A stretch of 64,000 bases of DNA, from positions 62,001 through 126,000 of the forward strand of contig NZ_JAGSOU010000006.1 in assembly GCF_018139985.1 (NCBI RefSeq). The letters run 5' to 3'. Positions 26,065 through 33,938 of the stretch are shown here, one piece after another (the first letter of the stretch is position 1; each line of letters starts with the position of its first letter). The notes beneath the pieces were generated by a model that was not told the DNA's origin, did not search any database, and was given only the letters and a program-made list of their open reading frames with translations. A program made the position numbers and the translations under genes. This stretch comes from Actibacterium sp. MT2.3-13A (lineage in GTDB: Bacteria; Pseudomonadota; Alphaproteobacteria; Rhodobacterales; Rhodobacteraceae).

Positions 26065-26080
26065 TCAAGTATGAAAACCC

Positions 26081-26104
26081 GCCGGACCGCTTCTGCGGTT
26101 CGGC
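26081..26104 (+). other. Stem-loop between binding-protein and permease genes
   Basis: Arms GCCGGACCGC (26081-26090) and GCGGTTCGGC (26095-26104) pair over ten positions, with one G-U wobble, around the tetraloop UUCU. No U-tract follows. The hairpin lies inside the frame that would open at ATG 26071, which argues that the permease is really started at 26128. Confidence 0.7.
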
Positions 26105-26127
26105 GTTCCAAACGGAATGGACACAAG

Positions 26128-27129
26128 ATGAAAATGTCGGATGGCACAAGGCGCACCGTCGAATTCCTTCTCGATAACCTTGTCTGGTTGATGCTCATTG
26201 TCGTTCTGGCAGTCTTCTCAGTGACAATCCCGGGGTATTTCCAGTTCGGGATCTTCGCCAATATTCTTGAACAATCGACATTCGTCGGCGTGATGGCGAT
26301 CGGGCTGGCGATCGTGATCATCGCCGGCCATCTGGACCTGTCGGTCGAATCCACCGCCGCCCTCAGCGCCATGGTCACCGGGCTGCTGTTCGCCAAGAGC
26401 GGTATCGGCATGGGTCTGACGATGAGCCCGGAATGGCTGATGCTGCCGGCATCCCTGCTGCTAGCGATCCTGGTGGGGGCCGTGATTGGGGTCATCAACG
26501 GTTTTTTCGTTGTTCGTCTCGGCATGACCGCCTTTATCGTCACGCTGGCCACCTTCATCTGGGCGCGCGGCCTGGTGGTCGCCATCTCCGGGGGCCGGTC
26601 CGCGCAGAGCCTGGCGCCGTCGATCCGGGTGATCGGCATAGAGCGCATCCTCGGGGTCCCGTTGCTGGCATGGATCTCGGTCGCCTGTTTCATCATCTTC
26701 GCGGTCCTGATGGCCAAGACCCCCTTCGGCCGCTATGTGACGCTGGTCGGCGGCAACCGCGAGGCGACGTTCCGCGCCGGAATTAACAGCGATCGCATCC
26801 TGTGGCTGAGCTTCATTCTGGCCGGGGCGCTGGCGGGTGTCGCCGGGTGGCTGCTGGCGATCCGCACGTCCGGCGCCACAGCCAATCTCGGAACCGGGAT
26901 GCTGTTCAATGCATTCGCGGCGGTGGTTATCGGTGGTGTCAGCCTGAAGGGTGGCATCGGCAAGCTGCCTGGTGTCTACGCGGGGGTGCTGCTGCTCTAT
27001 TCCATCCACACGGCGATCAACCTGATGGGCCTGCCTGCCCATTTCACCCAGGTGATCCTCGGCGGTCTGGTTCTGGCCGCCGTTCTGCTGGACACATTGA
27101 AACTTCGATTGAGAGAGAAACTGCTATGA
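26128..27129 (+). CDS. Sugar ABC transporter permease (RbsC-like)
   Basis: 333 residues, BPD_transp_2 family, about nine membrane segments; GHLDLSVESTAALSAM early, a GRYVTLVGGNREATF loop and GGVSLKGGIGKLPG late are family marks. ATG 26128 (GGAATGG upstream) is preferred over ATG 26071, because the latter would translate through the stem-loop at 26081-26104; ATG 26134 is also possible. It overlaps the SDR gene by ATGA. Confidence 0.9.
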   Translation: MKMSDGTRRTVEFLLDNLVWLMLIVVLAVFSVTIPGYFQFGIFANILEQSTFVGVMAIGLAIVIIAGHLDLSVESTAALSAMVTGLLFAKSGIGMGLTMSPEWLMLPASLLLAILVGAVIGVINGFFVVRLGMTAFIVTLATFIWARGLVVAISGGRSAQSLAPSIRVIGIERILGVPLLAWISVACFIIFAVLMAKTPFGRYVTLVGGNREATFRAGINSDRILWLSFILAGALAGVAGWLLAIRTSGATANLGTGMLFNAFAAVVIGGVSLKGGIGKLPGVYAGVLLLYSIHTAINLMGLPAHFTQVILGGLVLAAVLLDTLKLRLREKLL

Positions 27130-27896
27130 CGAACCGCCTCAAGGATAAGGTCGCCCTGATCATCGGGGGCGCCCGCGGTATCGGCGGGGGCATTGCACGG
27201 CGCTTCGCCCAGGCCGGGGCGAGCGTTGCCCTCGCCGATCTGCAGGAGACGGCCGGGGCGGAACTGGCCGAGGACATCGGCGGGCTTTATCTGCACGCCG
27301 ACATTTCGCGCGCCGAGGATGCCGAACGCGCCGTCGCCGAGACGATCGAACGCTTCGGGCGGCTCGATATTCTGGTTCAGAACGCCGGCATTTATCCCTG
27401 GACGCTGATCGAACAGACCTCGCCCGAAGAATGGGACCGGGTGATGAAGGTCAACCTCGGCGGCTGCTTCCTTGCCGCCCGCGCCGCCCTGCCGCAGATG
27501 AAGAAGCAGCGCTCGGGGCGCATGCTGTTCACCTCGTCGATCACCGGCCCGCATGTCACAAGCCCCGGCCATGGCCACTATTCCGCGTCCAAGGCCGGGA
27601 TCAACGGTTTCATCCGCGCCGCGGCGCTGGAATTCGCCGGCTACGGGATCACGGTGAACGGCGTCGAGCCGGGCAATATCCTGACCGAAGGCATGAAGGC
27701 CCACCGCAGCCCCGATTTCATCCGCGACATGGCCGAGGCGGTGCCGCTGGGCCGGCTCGGCACGCCCGAGGATGTGGCCAACGCCTTCCTTTTCCTTGCG
27801 TCCGACGAGGCCGCCTATATCACCGGCACGACGATTGTCGTGGACGGGGGGCAGCTTTTGCCCGAGGGTGGCGATTTCAGGATCATGCCCGAATGA
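27126..27896 (+). CDS. Short-chain dehydrogenase/reductase (SDR)
   Basis: 256 residues of the classical SDR family: GGARGIGGG at 17-25 (coenzyme), QNAGIYP, SSITG with the catalytic Ser, and YSASKAG with Tyr/Lys, then TGTTIVVDGGQ at the end. Starts in an ATGA overlap with the permease gene. Likely oxidises a hydroxyl of the imported sugar, polyol or amino sugar. The long upstream frame is a shadow. Confidence 0.9.
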   Translation: MTNRLKDKVALIIGGARGIGGGIARRFAQAGASVALADLQETAGAELAEDIGGLYLHADISRAEDAERAVAETIERFGRLDILVQNAGIYPWTLIEQTSPEEWDRVMKVNLGGCFLAARAALPQMKKQRSGRMLFTSSITGPHVTSPGHGHYSASKAGINGFIRAAALEFAGYGITVNGVEPGNILTEGMKAHRSPDFIRDMAEAVPLGRLGTPEDVANAFLFLASDEAAYITGTTIVVDGGQLLPEGGDFRIMPE

Positions 27897-28039
27897 CGCG
27901 GAAAGACGTTGCGGAATATTTCGGCATCAAGCCGGTCGGCGAGGACCGGCTGGAGACGCCGATCCCCGCGGCAGATCCGGATATTGTCGATGCCAACCCG
28001 CGCCGCCGGCAGGGGGAAGCGTCACACCGCAATACCTGA
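27893..28039 (+). CDS. Small 48-residue ORF, translationally coupled
   Basis: ATG 27893 forms an ATGA overlap with the SDR stop, and the stop at 28037-28039 is 20 bases before the next start. The peptide begins MTRKDVAEYFGIKPVGEDR and becomes basic at the end. No family was recognised. The frame is one that also runs as a shadow of the SDR gene, so it may be chance. The coupling and position favour at least a coupling function for the SelA-like gene. Confidence 0.35.
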   Translation: MTRKDVAEYFGIKPVGEDRLETPIPAADPDIVDANPRRRQGEASHRNT

Positions 28040-28059
28040 ACCGAAGTGGGAGCGCGCCC

Positions 28060-29226
28060 GTGTATTCTGACCTTCCGACAGTGATCAATGCCGCCGGCAC
28101 GCTGACCCGGCTGTCCGCCGGCCCGCTGGCCCCGGGCGTGCTGGAGGCGATGGCGGCGGCCGATCGGGTGTCGCTGGACATGTGCGGAGTGCAGGCGGTG
28201 GCCAGCCGGGCCATTGCCGCCGCCACCGGGGCAGAGGCGGGGATGGTCACCTCGGGCGCAGCGGCGGGCCTGCTGCTGTCGGCGGCGGCGGTGATGGCGG
28301 GGCTGAACGTCGGCCGGATGAACAGCCTGCCGCAAACCGACGGTCCCGATGAGTTCATCATGTCGCGCGGCCACCGCAACGGCTACGATCACGCGCTGCG
28401 GGCAGCCGGGGCGAAGCTGGTCGAGGTCGGGCTGCCGGAGCCGCTGGCCGGGTCGGGCATCCGTGATGCCGAGCCTTGGGAATATGAGGTGGCGATCGGT
28501 CCGCAGACCGCGGCAATCGTCTACGTCGCCAGCCCGCAGTCCCTGCCGCACCTGCAGGAGGTCGTCGCCATCGCCCGCCCGCGCGGCATTCCGGTGATTG
28601 TCGATGCCGCGGCCGAACTGCCGCCGGCGGAAAATCTCCGCCGGTTTGCCGCGGCGGGTGCGGATCTGGTCGTGTTTTCCGGCGGCAAGCTGCTGGGGGG
28701 GCCGGCAGGCACGGGCCTGCTGTTTGGCCGCGCGGATCTGATCATGTCGGCGGCCCTGCAAAGCCTGGACATGGACATGCACTTTGCCGACTGGGCGCCG
28801 CCTGCGGATTTCATCGACCGCACGCGGGTCAGGGGGTTGCCGCGGCAGGGCATTGGCCGCTGCTGCAAGGTGGGCAAGCATGATGTGCTCGGGCTGCTGG
28901 TGGCTCTCGATCATTTCCTGGCCGAGGGGGATGCCGCGCGCCACGCGCGCTGGCTTTCTGTCTGCGAAAGGATCGGCGCAGCGATCGACGCTCCCGAGGG
29001 CGGGGCGGTTTCGGTGACAGGGGCGCAGGATACCGGGCGGGTGCCCATGGTGGAAATCCGCTTTCCCGATCCCGAAAGCGCGCGGCGGTTCAACCAGCGC
29101 CTGCTGACGCGCGCGGTTCCGGTCCACCTGGCGCGCAAGGGTCTGACCCCGGAGCGGTTGTATGTGAACCCGACCTGTCTGCGCGAATCCGAGATCGCCA
29201 CCCTGATCGAGGCGCTGCAGGGGTGA
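28060..29226 (+). CDS. SelA-like PLP-dependent enzyme (D-glucosaminate-6-phosphate ammonia-lyase type)
   Basis: 388 residues from GTG 28060 (GTGGGAG seven bases upstream). The N-terminal PTVINAAGTLTRL segment is typical of the SelA-like PLP family that includes DgaE, an ammonia-lyase of D-glucosaminate-6-phosphate; the PLP lysine is probably Lys210 in FSGGKLLGGP. It would deaminate or eliminate from an amino sugar acid. It follows SDR and transporter genes and converges on a PfkB kinase/SIS pair, which supports amino-sugar metabolism. Other SelA-like activities cannot be excluded. Confidence 0.8.
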   Translation: MYSDLPTVINAAGTLTRLSAGPLAPGVLEAMAAADRVSLDMCGVQAVASRAIAAATGAEAGMVTSGAAAGLLLSAAAVMAGLNVGRMNSLPQTDGPDEFIMSRGHRNGYDHALRAAGAKLVEVGLPEPLAGSGIRDAEPWEYEVAIGPQTAAIVYVASPQSLPHLQEVVAIARPRGIPVIVDAAAELPPAENLRRFAAAGADLVVFSGGKLLGGPAGTGLLFGRADLIMSAALQSLDMDMHFADWAPPADFIDRTRVRGLPRQGIGRCCKVGKHDVLGLLVALDHFLAEGDAARHARWLSVCERIGAAIDAPEGGAVSVTGAQDTGRVPMVEIRFPDPESARRFNQRLLTRAVPVHLARKGLTPERLYVNPTCLRESEIATLIEALQG

Positions 29227-29254
29227 TCCGGCGCCGGCACAGCGCAGGTCCGGT

Positions 29255-30169
29255 TCAACCGAAATCGTAGGTGCGGGGACTGCTCGAAATCGCGCGGGAG
29301 GCGCTTTGCGTGCCCATCGCCAAGGCTGTCTCGACGGTCTTTCCGGAGGCCAATGCGAAAAGAAACCCGGCGTTGAAGATGTCGCCGGCGCCGATCGTAT
29401 CGACAACCGCAACCCGTGGCGCCGCGACATGCAGGGCTTTTCCCGCCTGCTGCATGGCCCGCGCGCCGTCGGGGCCGCATTTGACGACCGCCATGCCGCC
29501 CGGCCGAACCAGTTTCAACAGCGCGCCAAGCGCCTGGTCGCAGCATGCGCGACCGGTCAACTCCGTGGCCTCCAGTTCATTGGCTAGCAGGCAATCCGAT
29601 TGCGCCGCCCAATGTCTTGCCCGGGTCATGTTGTCGTCGTTCCAGCCGGCAGGCGGCCAGCCGGTGTCAAGCGCCACGCGGATGTCATATCGGCGGGCCT
29701 GCGCGAACAGCTCATCGTAATCCGCCGCAAGGCATTCGGTCAGAAACGCGCCGCACAGCAGCAGCCAGCCCCCCGCCAGTCCCGGCCAGTCCAGCATGTC
29801 GCGCACCTGCGGCCAGCTCAAAGTCTCAAGATGCCCCCTGTTCGTGAAAAAGCTGCGCTCTCCGTCGGGGTGGGTGATCCCGACCGAGATCGTTGAATTG
29901 ACCGGCGCCACGGGCCAGCCGGCCGCATGCGGCATCAGGCCCTCGCGCATCCAGCTGCCGTAAAGATCCGCCCCCGTGTTCGCCGCCAGCTGGAAATTCG
30001 CGTTCATCGCCCGCCAGGCCAGGGCGGAATTGGCCGCGGATCCGCCGATGCGCAACTCGTCATGTTCGACGATCACCTCGGTCCCGGGATCGGGCCAGGG
30101 GGCGACGGGTCCCATGATCAGATCGACGTTGACATTGCCCACAACGGCCAATGGTTTCTGGCTGCTCAT
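29255..30169 (-). CDS. PfkB-family carbohydrate kinase
   Basis: 304 residues of the ribokinase/PfkB family: NVNVDLI and a glycine pair GG (42-43) at the N-terminus, then DTIGAGDIFNAGF at 257-269 with the catalytic base Asp263. It phosphorylates a sugar, sugar acid or fructosamine with ATP. Its ATG overlaps the SIS gene stop (ATGA), so the two are one operon. Together with a SIS protein it recalls the FrlD/FrlB pair of fructoselysine catabolism, but 2-keto-3-deoxy acid or tagatose kinases are equally possible. Confidence 0.88.
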   Translation of the reverse strand: MSSQKPLAVVGNVNVDLIMGPVAPWPDPGTEVIVEHDELRIGGSAANSALAWRAMNANFQLAANTGADLYGSWMREGLMPHAAGWPVAPVNSTISVGITHPDGERSFFTNRGHLETLSWPQVRDMLDWPGLAGGWLLLCGAFLTECLAADYDELFAQARRYDIRVALDTGWPPAGWNDDNMTRARHWAAQSDCLLANELEATELTGRACCDQALGALLKLVRPGGMAVVKCGPDGARAMQQAGKALHVAAPRVAVVDTIGAGDIFNAGFLFALASGKTVETALAMGTQSASRAISSSPRTYDFG

Positions 30170-31185
30170 TCTATTCGGGTGACTTTCTGGGAGCGGACCG
30201 GCGTGCCGACGTTCTCGACGCGCGTGGCGGAGAATTCGACCATGAACCGCTGTGCCACGGGCAGCATGGCGAACAGCGCGGCCAGCCCGGACGCCTTCGG
30301 CAACGCCACGGTGACCGCCCCGGCAACGGGCGCGGCGCCCGAGGCGTCGAAGACCACGGTCGGAGAGCCCGCCTCGGCGGTGGCTGCCGCCAGTCGGCCC
30401 ACCAGCTCCGCGGTGGGGTCATTGCCGCGGAACATCGCCACGCCGACATCGGGGCCCAACATTTCCATCGGGCCGTGCCGCAACTGCCCACCTTCGAGCG
30501 AGAAACAGGGCAGGCGAGACAGCTCCACCAGCCCCAGCGCGATGGCCTCTGCCACGCCCTGAAGGCGCCGGCCGGAGGTGACGATGGTGCGCACCTGTTC
30601 CATGGCGGCGAGGGCAGCCTTCAGCCCGACCTGCGCCGGGCTTTCCAGCATCGCCCGCGCCGGCCCGATATCCGCGCCAAGCTGGGCAAGAACGGAGGTG
30701 TGCTGCGCCAATGTGATCGTCAGGCTGCGTGTCGCGGCAAAGGCATGTTCCCTGCCGCCGGCCCCGATCAGGCTGGGCATCATCTGCGCCAGCTGCGAGC
30801 CGGCCTCCAGCGTCAGGCCGAACACGTCCTGCTTGGGGGCGTGTTCCTGTCCCCAGCGCAGCACCTCTGCGCTTTCGCCCGACTGCGAGGTGACAATGAC
30901 CGTGGCCCCCTTGAGCGGCAGCGGCTGGCCAAGCTGTTCAGACAGGGGGATGGCAATCGCCTCGATGCCGAGGTCGCGATACAGCGGCTCCACCGCGCGG
31001 CCCACCGCGTGCGAGGCTCCCATGCCGAGAAGAATGACCTTGCCGTTGCGCCGCACGGAGGCGGCCAGCCGTTCGGCCGCCTGCGACCCCGCACTCATTG
31101 TCGCCAGCGCATCGGCATTCTGGCGTGCCATTTCCGCCCTGATTGCAACCAGCCCGGGAGGAGGCGAAACACTTGAATCTTCCAT
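30166..31185 (-). CDS. Double SIS-domain sugar-phosphate isomerase/deglycase
   Basis: 339 residues with two SIS domains (about 40-150 and 190-320), like the isomerase half of GlmS and like AgaS/FrlB. VILLGMGASHAVGRA and IVTSQSGES bind a sugar phosphate; GGQLRHGPMEM carries the family's Glu/His near the active site. ATG 31185 (AGGGA upstream) is preferred to the frame's start at 31284, which would include a ten-C run and low-complexity sequence. It probably releases an amine or ammonia from a phosphorylated amino sugar or Amadori compound. Confidence 0.82.
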   Translation of the reverse strand: MEDSSVSPPPGLVAIRAEMARQNADALATMSAGSQAAERLAASVRRNGKVILLGMGASHAVGRAVEPLYRDLGIEAIAIPLSEQLGQPLPLKGATVIVTSQSGESAEVLRWGQEHAPKQDVFGLTLEAGSQLAQMMPSLIGAGGREHAFAATRSLTITLAQHTSVLAQLGADIGPARAMLESPAQVGLKAALAAMEQVRTIVTSGRRLQGVAEAIALGLVELSRLPCFSLEGGQLRHGPMEMLGPDVGVAMFRGNDPTAELVGRLAAATAEAGSPTVVFDASGAAPVAGAVTVALPKASGLAALFAMLPVAQRFMVEFSATRVENVGTPVRSQKVTRIE

Positions 31186-31670
31186 GGATGTCCCTGTTGC
31201 CGATGCCCCCGGGTCACGGCGACCTCGCCGGGGGGGGGGTGCGTTGCTGGGCGAATAGCCCCTTTCCCCGACAATCCTTGACACAGAGAGGCGGCAATAT
31301 CCATTGGCTGTTGCGGTGATTTTCCTGCCAAACAGCCCTTCTCAAGGGCTTTCTTGATAGGTGGGATCGGCCGCTTCACAAAGGGTCGTGGCGATAACTG
31401 ATGGCGCGGCGAAGGTTTACGTTTCTTCTGCGTCTGTTCTGGCGCCCGATGAGCAGGGCGGGTGCCCTCATGATCGAAAGTCGCACACTGAGCGGCTTTT
31501 TCTCTGTTTGTCAGGTGCTTGAGCTGCAGGCTTTCGCGGATCAAAATGGCAGTACGGGCAACGGCCTGCGACGGTGATGCATCCTGAGTGTTGGCTCTTG
31601 CTCAGGCGGAAACTGCTTGATTGCAGACCAAAGGTCGTTTTCACATGTGGCACTGAGTGGGGGGGCAGGG
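31186..31670. other. Gene-poor 485-base spacer between accessory and core regions
   Basis: No convincing gene on either strand, and base composition is less GC-rich than the flanks from about 31290 to 31660. It holds a run of ten G (31230-31239, ten C in the SIS-gene direction), a hairpin CGGCGA-CC-TCGCCG (31217-31230), TTGACA at 31281-31286, and the stem-loop at 31334-31350. It probably contains the promoter of the minus-strand SIS/PfkB operon and marks the end of the catabolic region. No transposase remnant could be recognised. Confidence 0.5.
31334..31350. terminator. Possible stem-loop terminator in the spacer
   Basis: AGCCCTT (31334-31340) and AAGGGCT (31344-31350) form a perfect seven-base stem with a three-base CTC loop, followed on the plus strand by TTCTTG. 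The U-rich tail is interrupted and no upstream plus-strand gene is present, so its role is unclear. Confidence 0.3.
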
Positions 31671-32579
31671 ATGATCAGGACGCTCTGCGCGGCGCTCGTG
31701 GCGGCGCTCATGATCGCGCCGCCGGCCGCGGCCGAAAACCGCAGGACACTGGGCTATGGCCGGGTCTTCAGTAACGACGCCCTGGGCGACGGCGAGGATC
31801 GCTGGCGCAGCGGCTCCTACGCGCTCAGCGTGGTGACGGGGCCGGGCTGGCAGGGGGCGCTGCCCGCCGTCCCCGGCGTGATCCGCGAATACCGCCTGCG
31901 CAGCGAGTTGCTCGCGCCCGAAAGCCTGACCGCCCCGGTGCCCGGCGACCGGCGCTATGTCGGCGCGCTGTCCTTCGGGATGCACAGCCATTTCCGCCGG
32001 GGCGGGACCGATTTCTCGCTCGGCGGGGATATCGTGCTCACCGGCCCGCAGACCGGCCTGAGCGCCTTTCAGCGCGCGGTGCACGATTGGGCGAACGCCG
32101 CCGCGCCCGCCGCCGCGAAGGGGCAGATCGGCAACCATGTCTACCCCACGCTTCTGGCGCAGGCGGCGCATCCGCTGCAACTGTCCGCGCAGGTGCAGGC
32201 ACGCCCCTTCGTCGAGGCGCAGGCCGGGGTCGAGACCCTGCTGCGCGTGGGGGGCGATCTGATCGTCGGGCGGATCGGCCAGACCAACCTCAAGCTGCGC
32301 GATGTCGCGACCGGGCATCTCTACCACGCCACGCGCTCGGACGGGGCGGGGGCGTCGCTGGTGCTTGGCGGCGACATGGCGCTGGTGGCCGACAGTTTCT
32401 ACCTGCCCTCTTCGGACGGCTATGCGCTGAGCGACAGCCGCACGCGGCTGCGCGCCGGCGTTCATTGGGAGGGAGAGAGGGGCGGCCTCTTCTACGGGCT
32501 GACCTGGCACGGCGAAGAGTTCAGGGGACAGCGCGAGGGCCAGGTCAGCGGCACGCTGCGGCTGCGCCTGAGCTTCTGA
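31671..32579 (+). CDS. LpxR-like outer-membrane lipid A deacylase (DUF2219)
   Basis: 302 residues: signal peptide at about 1-23 (PPAAA-EN), then a beta-barrel with GYGRVFSNDALGDGEDRW near the mature N-terminus, like the Asn-Asp calcium/active-site segment of LpxR, and a C-terminal phenylalanine (RLRLSF) typical of outer-membrane proteins. LpxR removes the 3'-acyloxyacyl group of lipid A at the outer membrane. ATG 31671 with GGGGGCAGGG; the 18 residues upstream in frame do not look like a leader. Confidence 0.75.
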   Translation: MIRTLCAALVAALMIAPPAAAENRRTLGYGRVFSNDALGDGEDRWRSGSYALSVVTGPGWQGALPAVPGVIREYRLRSELLAPESLTAPVPGDRRYVGALSFGMHSHFRRGGTDFSLGGDIVLTGPQTGLSAFQRAVHDWANAAAPAAAKGQIGNHVYPTLLAQAAHPLQLSAQVQARPFVEAQAGVETLLRVGGDLIVGRIGQTNLKLRDVATGHLYHATRSDGAGASLVLGGDMALVADSFYLPSSDGYALSDSRTRLRAGVHWEGERGGLFYGLTWHGEEFRGQREGQVSGTLRLRLSF

Positions 32580-32687
32580 TCCGCGCAAGGACGCGATCCC
32601 GGCCGCCGGAGATGGCGAATTGCGCGGCTCCGGGGCGCGTGGTAACGTATTTCCAATAACATAATCGAATGAGGCAGGCTTAGAGGC

Positions 32688-33773
32688 ATGAAAACGGGCT
32701 TTCGAGGCGCGTTCGTCATCCCTTGGGCACATACGGAAGTGGACGGTCTCGTCGGGGCACCCGTCGAGACGCTGGTCGTCGGTTCGACCTGGCGCTGGTC
32801 GGGCGAGGCGGTGCGGGTCGATGGCCCGCCGGACCTGCTGCTTCTGGACGGTGCCGAGGGCGTGGCAAACCTGCGCAAGCGCGCGGCCAGATCGGTGCGC
32901 CGGATGGTGGGCGCCGCGCTCTATTCGGCGCAGACGCCGGAGGCGTCTCTGGACGATCCGCTGCTCGACCGCGGCTTCGTCGTCACCGACGGGCTGAACA
33001 GCTACACCGTCACCGAGATCGGCACGGGTCCGGGCCATGCGCCGCTGCTGATGTTCGTCAATTCGGTGCCCCCGGCCGGGACCGACCTGTGGGTGGTGCG
33101 CCGGATCGCCGAGGCGCCGCCGGTCAACCTGAGCACCGACCTGGCGCCGGGGGTGATCTGCTTCGCCGCCGGAACGCGGATCGCCACCCCCGAGGGGCCG
33201 CGCCCCGTCGAGGACCTGGGCGAGGGCGACCTGATCCAGACCAGGGACGACGGGGTGCAGGAAATCCTGTGGACCGGCCGCAAGCGCATCACCGGCGCGC
33301 GGCTTTACGCGATGCCGCATCTGCGCCCGATCCGCATCCGCGCGGGCGCGCTGGGCGGCGACGCGCTCGGGCTCGGCATTCCGGACGGCGACCTGATCGT
33401 GTCGCCGCAACACCGCCTGCTGATCCGCGGCCGCGCCGCCGAGGCGCTGTTCCAGACCCCCGAGGTGCTGGTCGCGGCCGAGGACCTGGTCAACGGCCGC
33501 TCCATCGCGGTCGATCACGGCCTGCGCGAGGTCACCTATGTCCACCTCATGCTGGAGCGTCACCAGGTGGTCTGGGCCAACGGCGTGGAGGCCGAGAGCT
33601 TCCACCCCGCCAACACCGCGCTGGACACCATCAGCCCGGCGCAGCGCGAGCGGCTGCTGAACCGCCTGCCGGCGCTGGCGGACGACCCTCATGCCTATGG
33701 CGATTTCGCCCGCCGCAACCTGTCGGCGCCCGAGGCCGAGATTTTGCAGCACGAATTGGGGCTGCGGCATTGA
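32688..33773 (+). CDS. Hint-domain (hedgehog/intein-like) protein
   Basis: 361 residues. A Hint_2 domain begins at Cys158 in VICFAAGTRI (the autoprocessing nucleophile position) and continues with SPQHRLL at 239-245 and the ending VVWANGVEAESFHP at about 294-307. Residues 1-150 form an uncharacterised N-terminal part with a repeated hydrophobic strand pattern. Such proteins are common in Rhodobacterales, often near secreted or calcium-binding proteins. There is no signal peptide. Whether it self-cleaves is unknown. Confidence 0.8.
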   Translation: MKTGFRGAFVIPWAHTEVDGLVGAPVETLVVGSTWRWSGEAVRVDGPPDLLLLDGAEGVANLRKRAARSVRRMVGAALYSAQTPEASLDDPLLDRGFVVTDGLNSYTVTEIGTGPGHAPLLMFVNSVPPAGTDLWVVRRIAEAPPVNLSTDLAPGVICFAAGTRIATPEGPRPVEDLGEGDLIQTRDDGVQEILWTGRKRITGARLYAMPHLRPIRIRAGALGGDALGLGIPDGDLIVSPQHRLLIRGRAAEALFQTPEVLVAAEDLVNGRSIAVDHGLREVTYVHLMLERHQVVWANGVEAESFHPANTALDTISPAQRERLLNRLPALADDPHAYGDFARRNLSAPEAEILQHELGLRH

Positions 33774-33805
33774 CTCTGCCCGCCCCGGCTGTATAAGCCC
33801 GCAAT

Positions 33806-33829
33806 CCCGGTCCGAGAGGGCCGGGTTTT
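33806..33829 (+). terminator. Hairpin with GNRA loop and U-tract after the Hint gene
   Basis: CCCGGTCC (33806-33813), loop GAGA, GGGCCGGG (33818-33825) with one G-U pair, then TTTTC. It fits a Rho-independent terminator for the Hint gene. It is also the first of a series of small hairpins that lead to rpsD, so it might instead be part of that leader. Confidence 0.6.
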
Positions 33830-33845
33830 CATTGGTGTTGGTGGC

Positions 33846-33914
33846 CCCCGCAAGGGGATGCCTGTCTCCCGCAAGGGAAAGGACAACGCCCTTCATTGGC
33901 GCCCGACGGGGCGT
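33846..33914 (+). promoter_or_regulatory. Structured leader region upstream of rpsD
   Basis: Two tandem hairpins with identical GCAA tetraloops: CCCC-GCAA-GGGG (33846-33857) and TCCC-GCAA-GGGA (33867-33878). Next, GGGCGT (33909-33914) can pair either with ACGCCC (33886-33891) or, as GGGCG, with CGCCC (33900-33904); these are mutually exclusive, and the region ends 12 bases before the AAGGAG site of rpsD. This could let ribosomal protein S4 control its own translation; that role is inference by analogy with other S4 leaders. Confidence 0.4.
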
Positions 33915-33938
33915 CGCACTTTTTGAAGGAGATCAGCC

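Noticed and set aside
31334-31653. Possible insertion-sequence remnant in the low-GC spacer
   Set aside because: No terminal inverted repeats, target duplications or transposase-like peptide could be found by reading both strands.
32688-33773. Intein or toxin reading of the Hint protein
   Set aside because: There is no C-terminal extein or toxin domain after the Hint blocks and no host protein around it, so only a generic Hint assignment is made.
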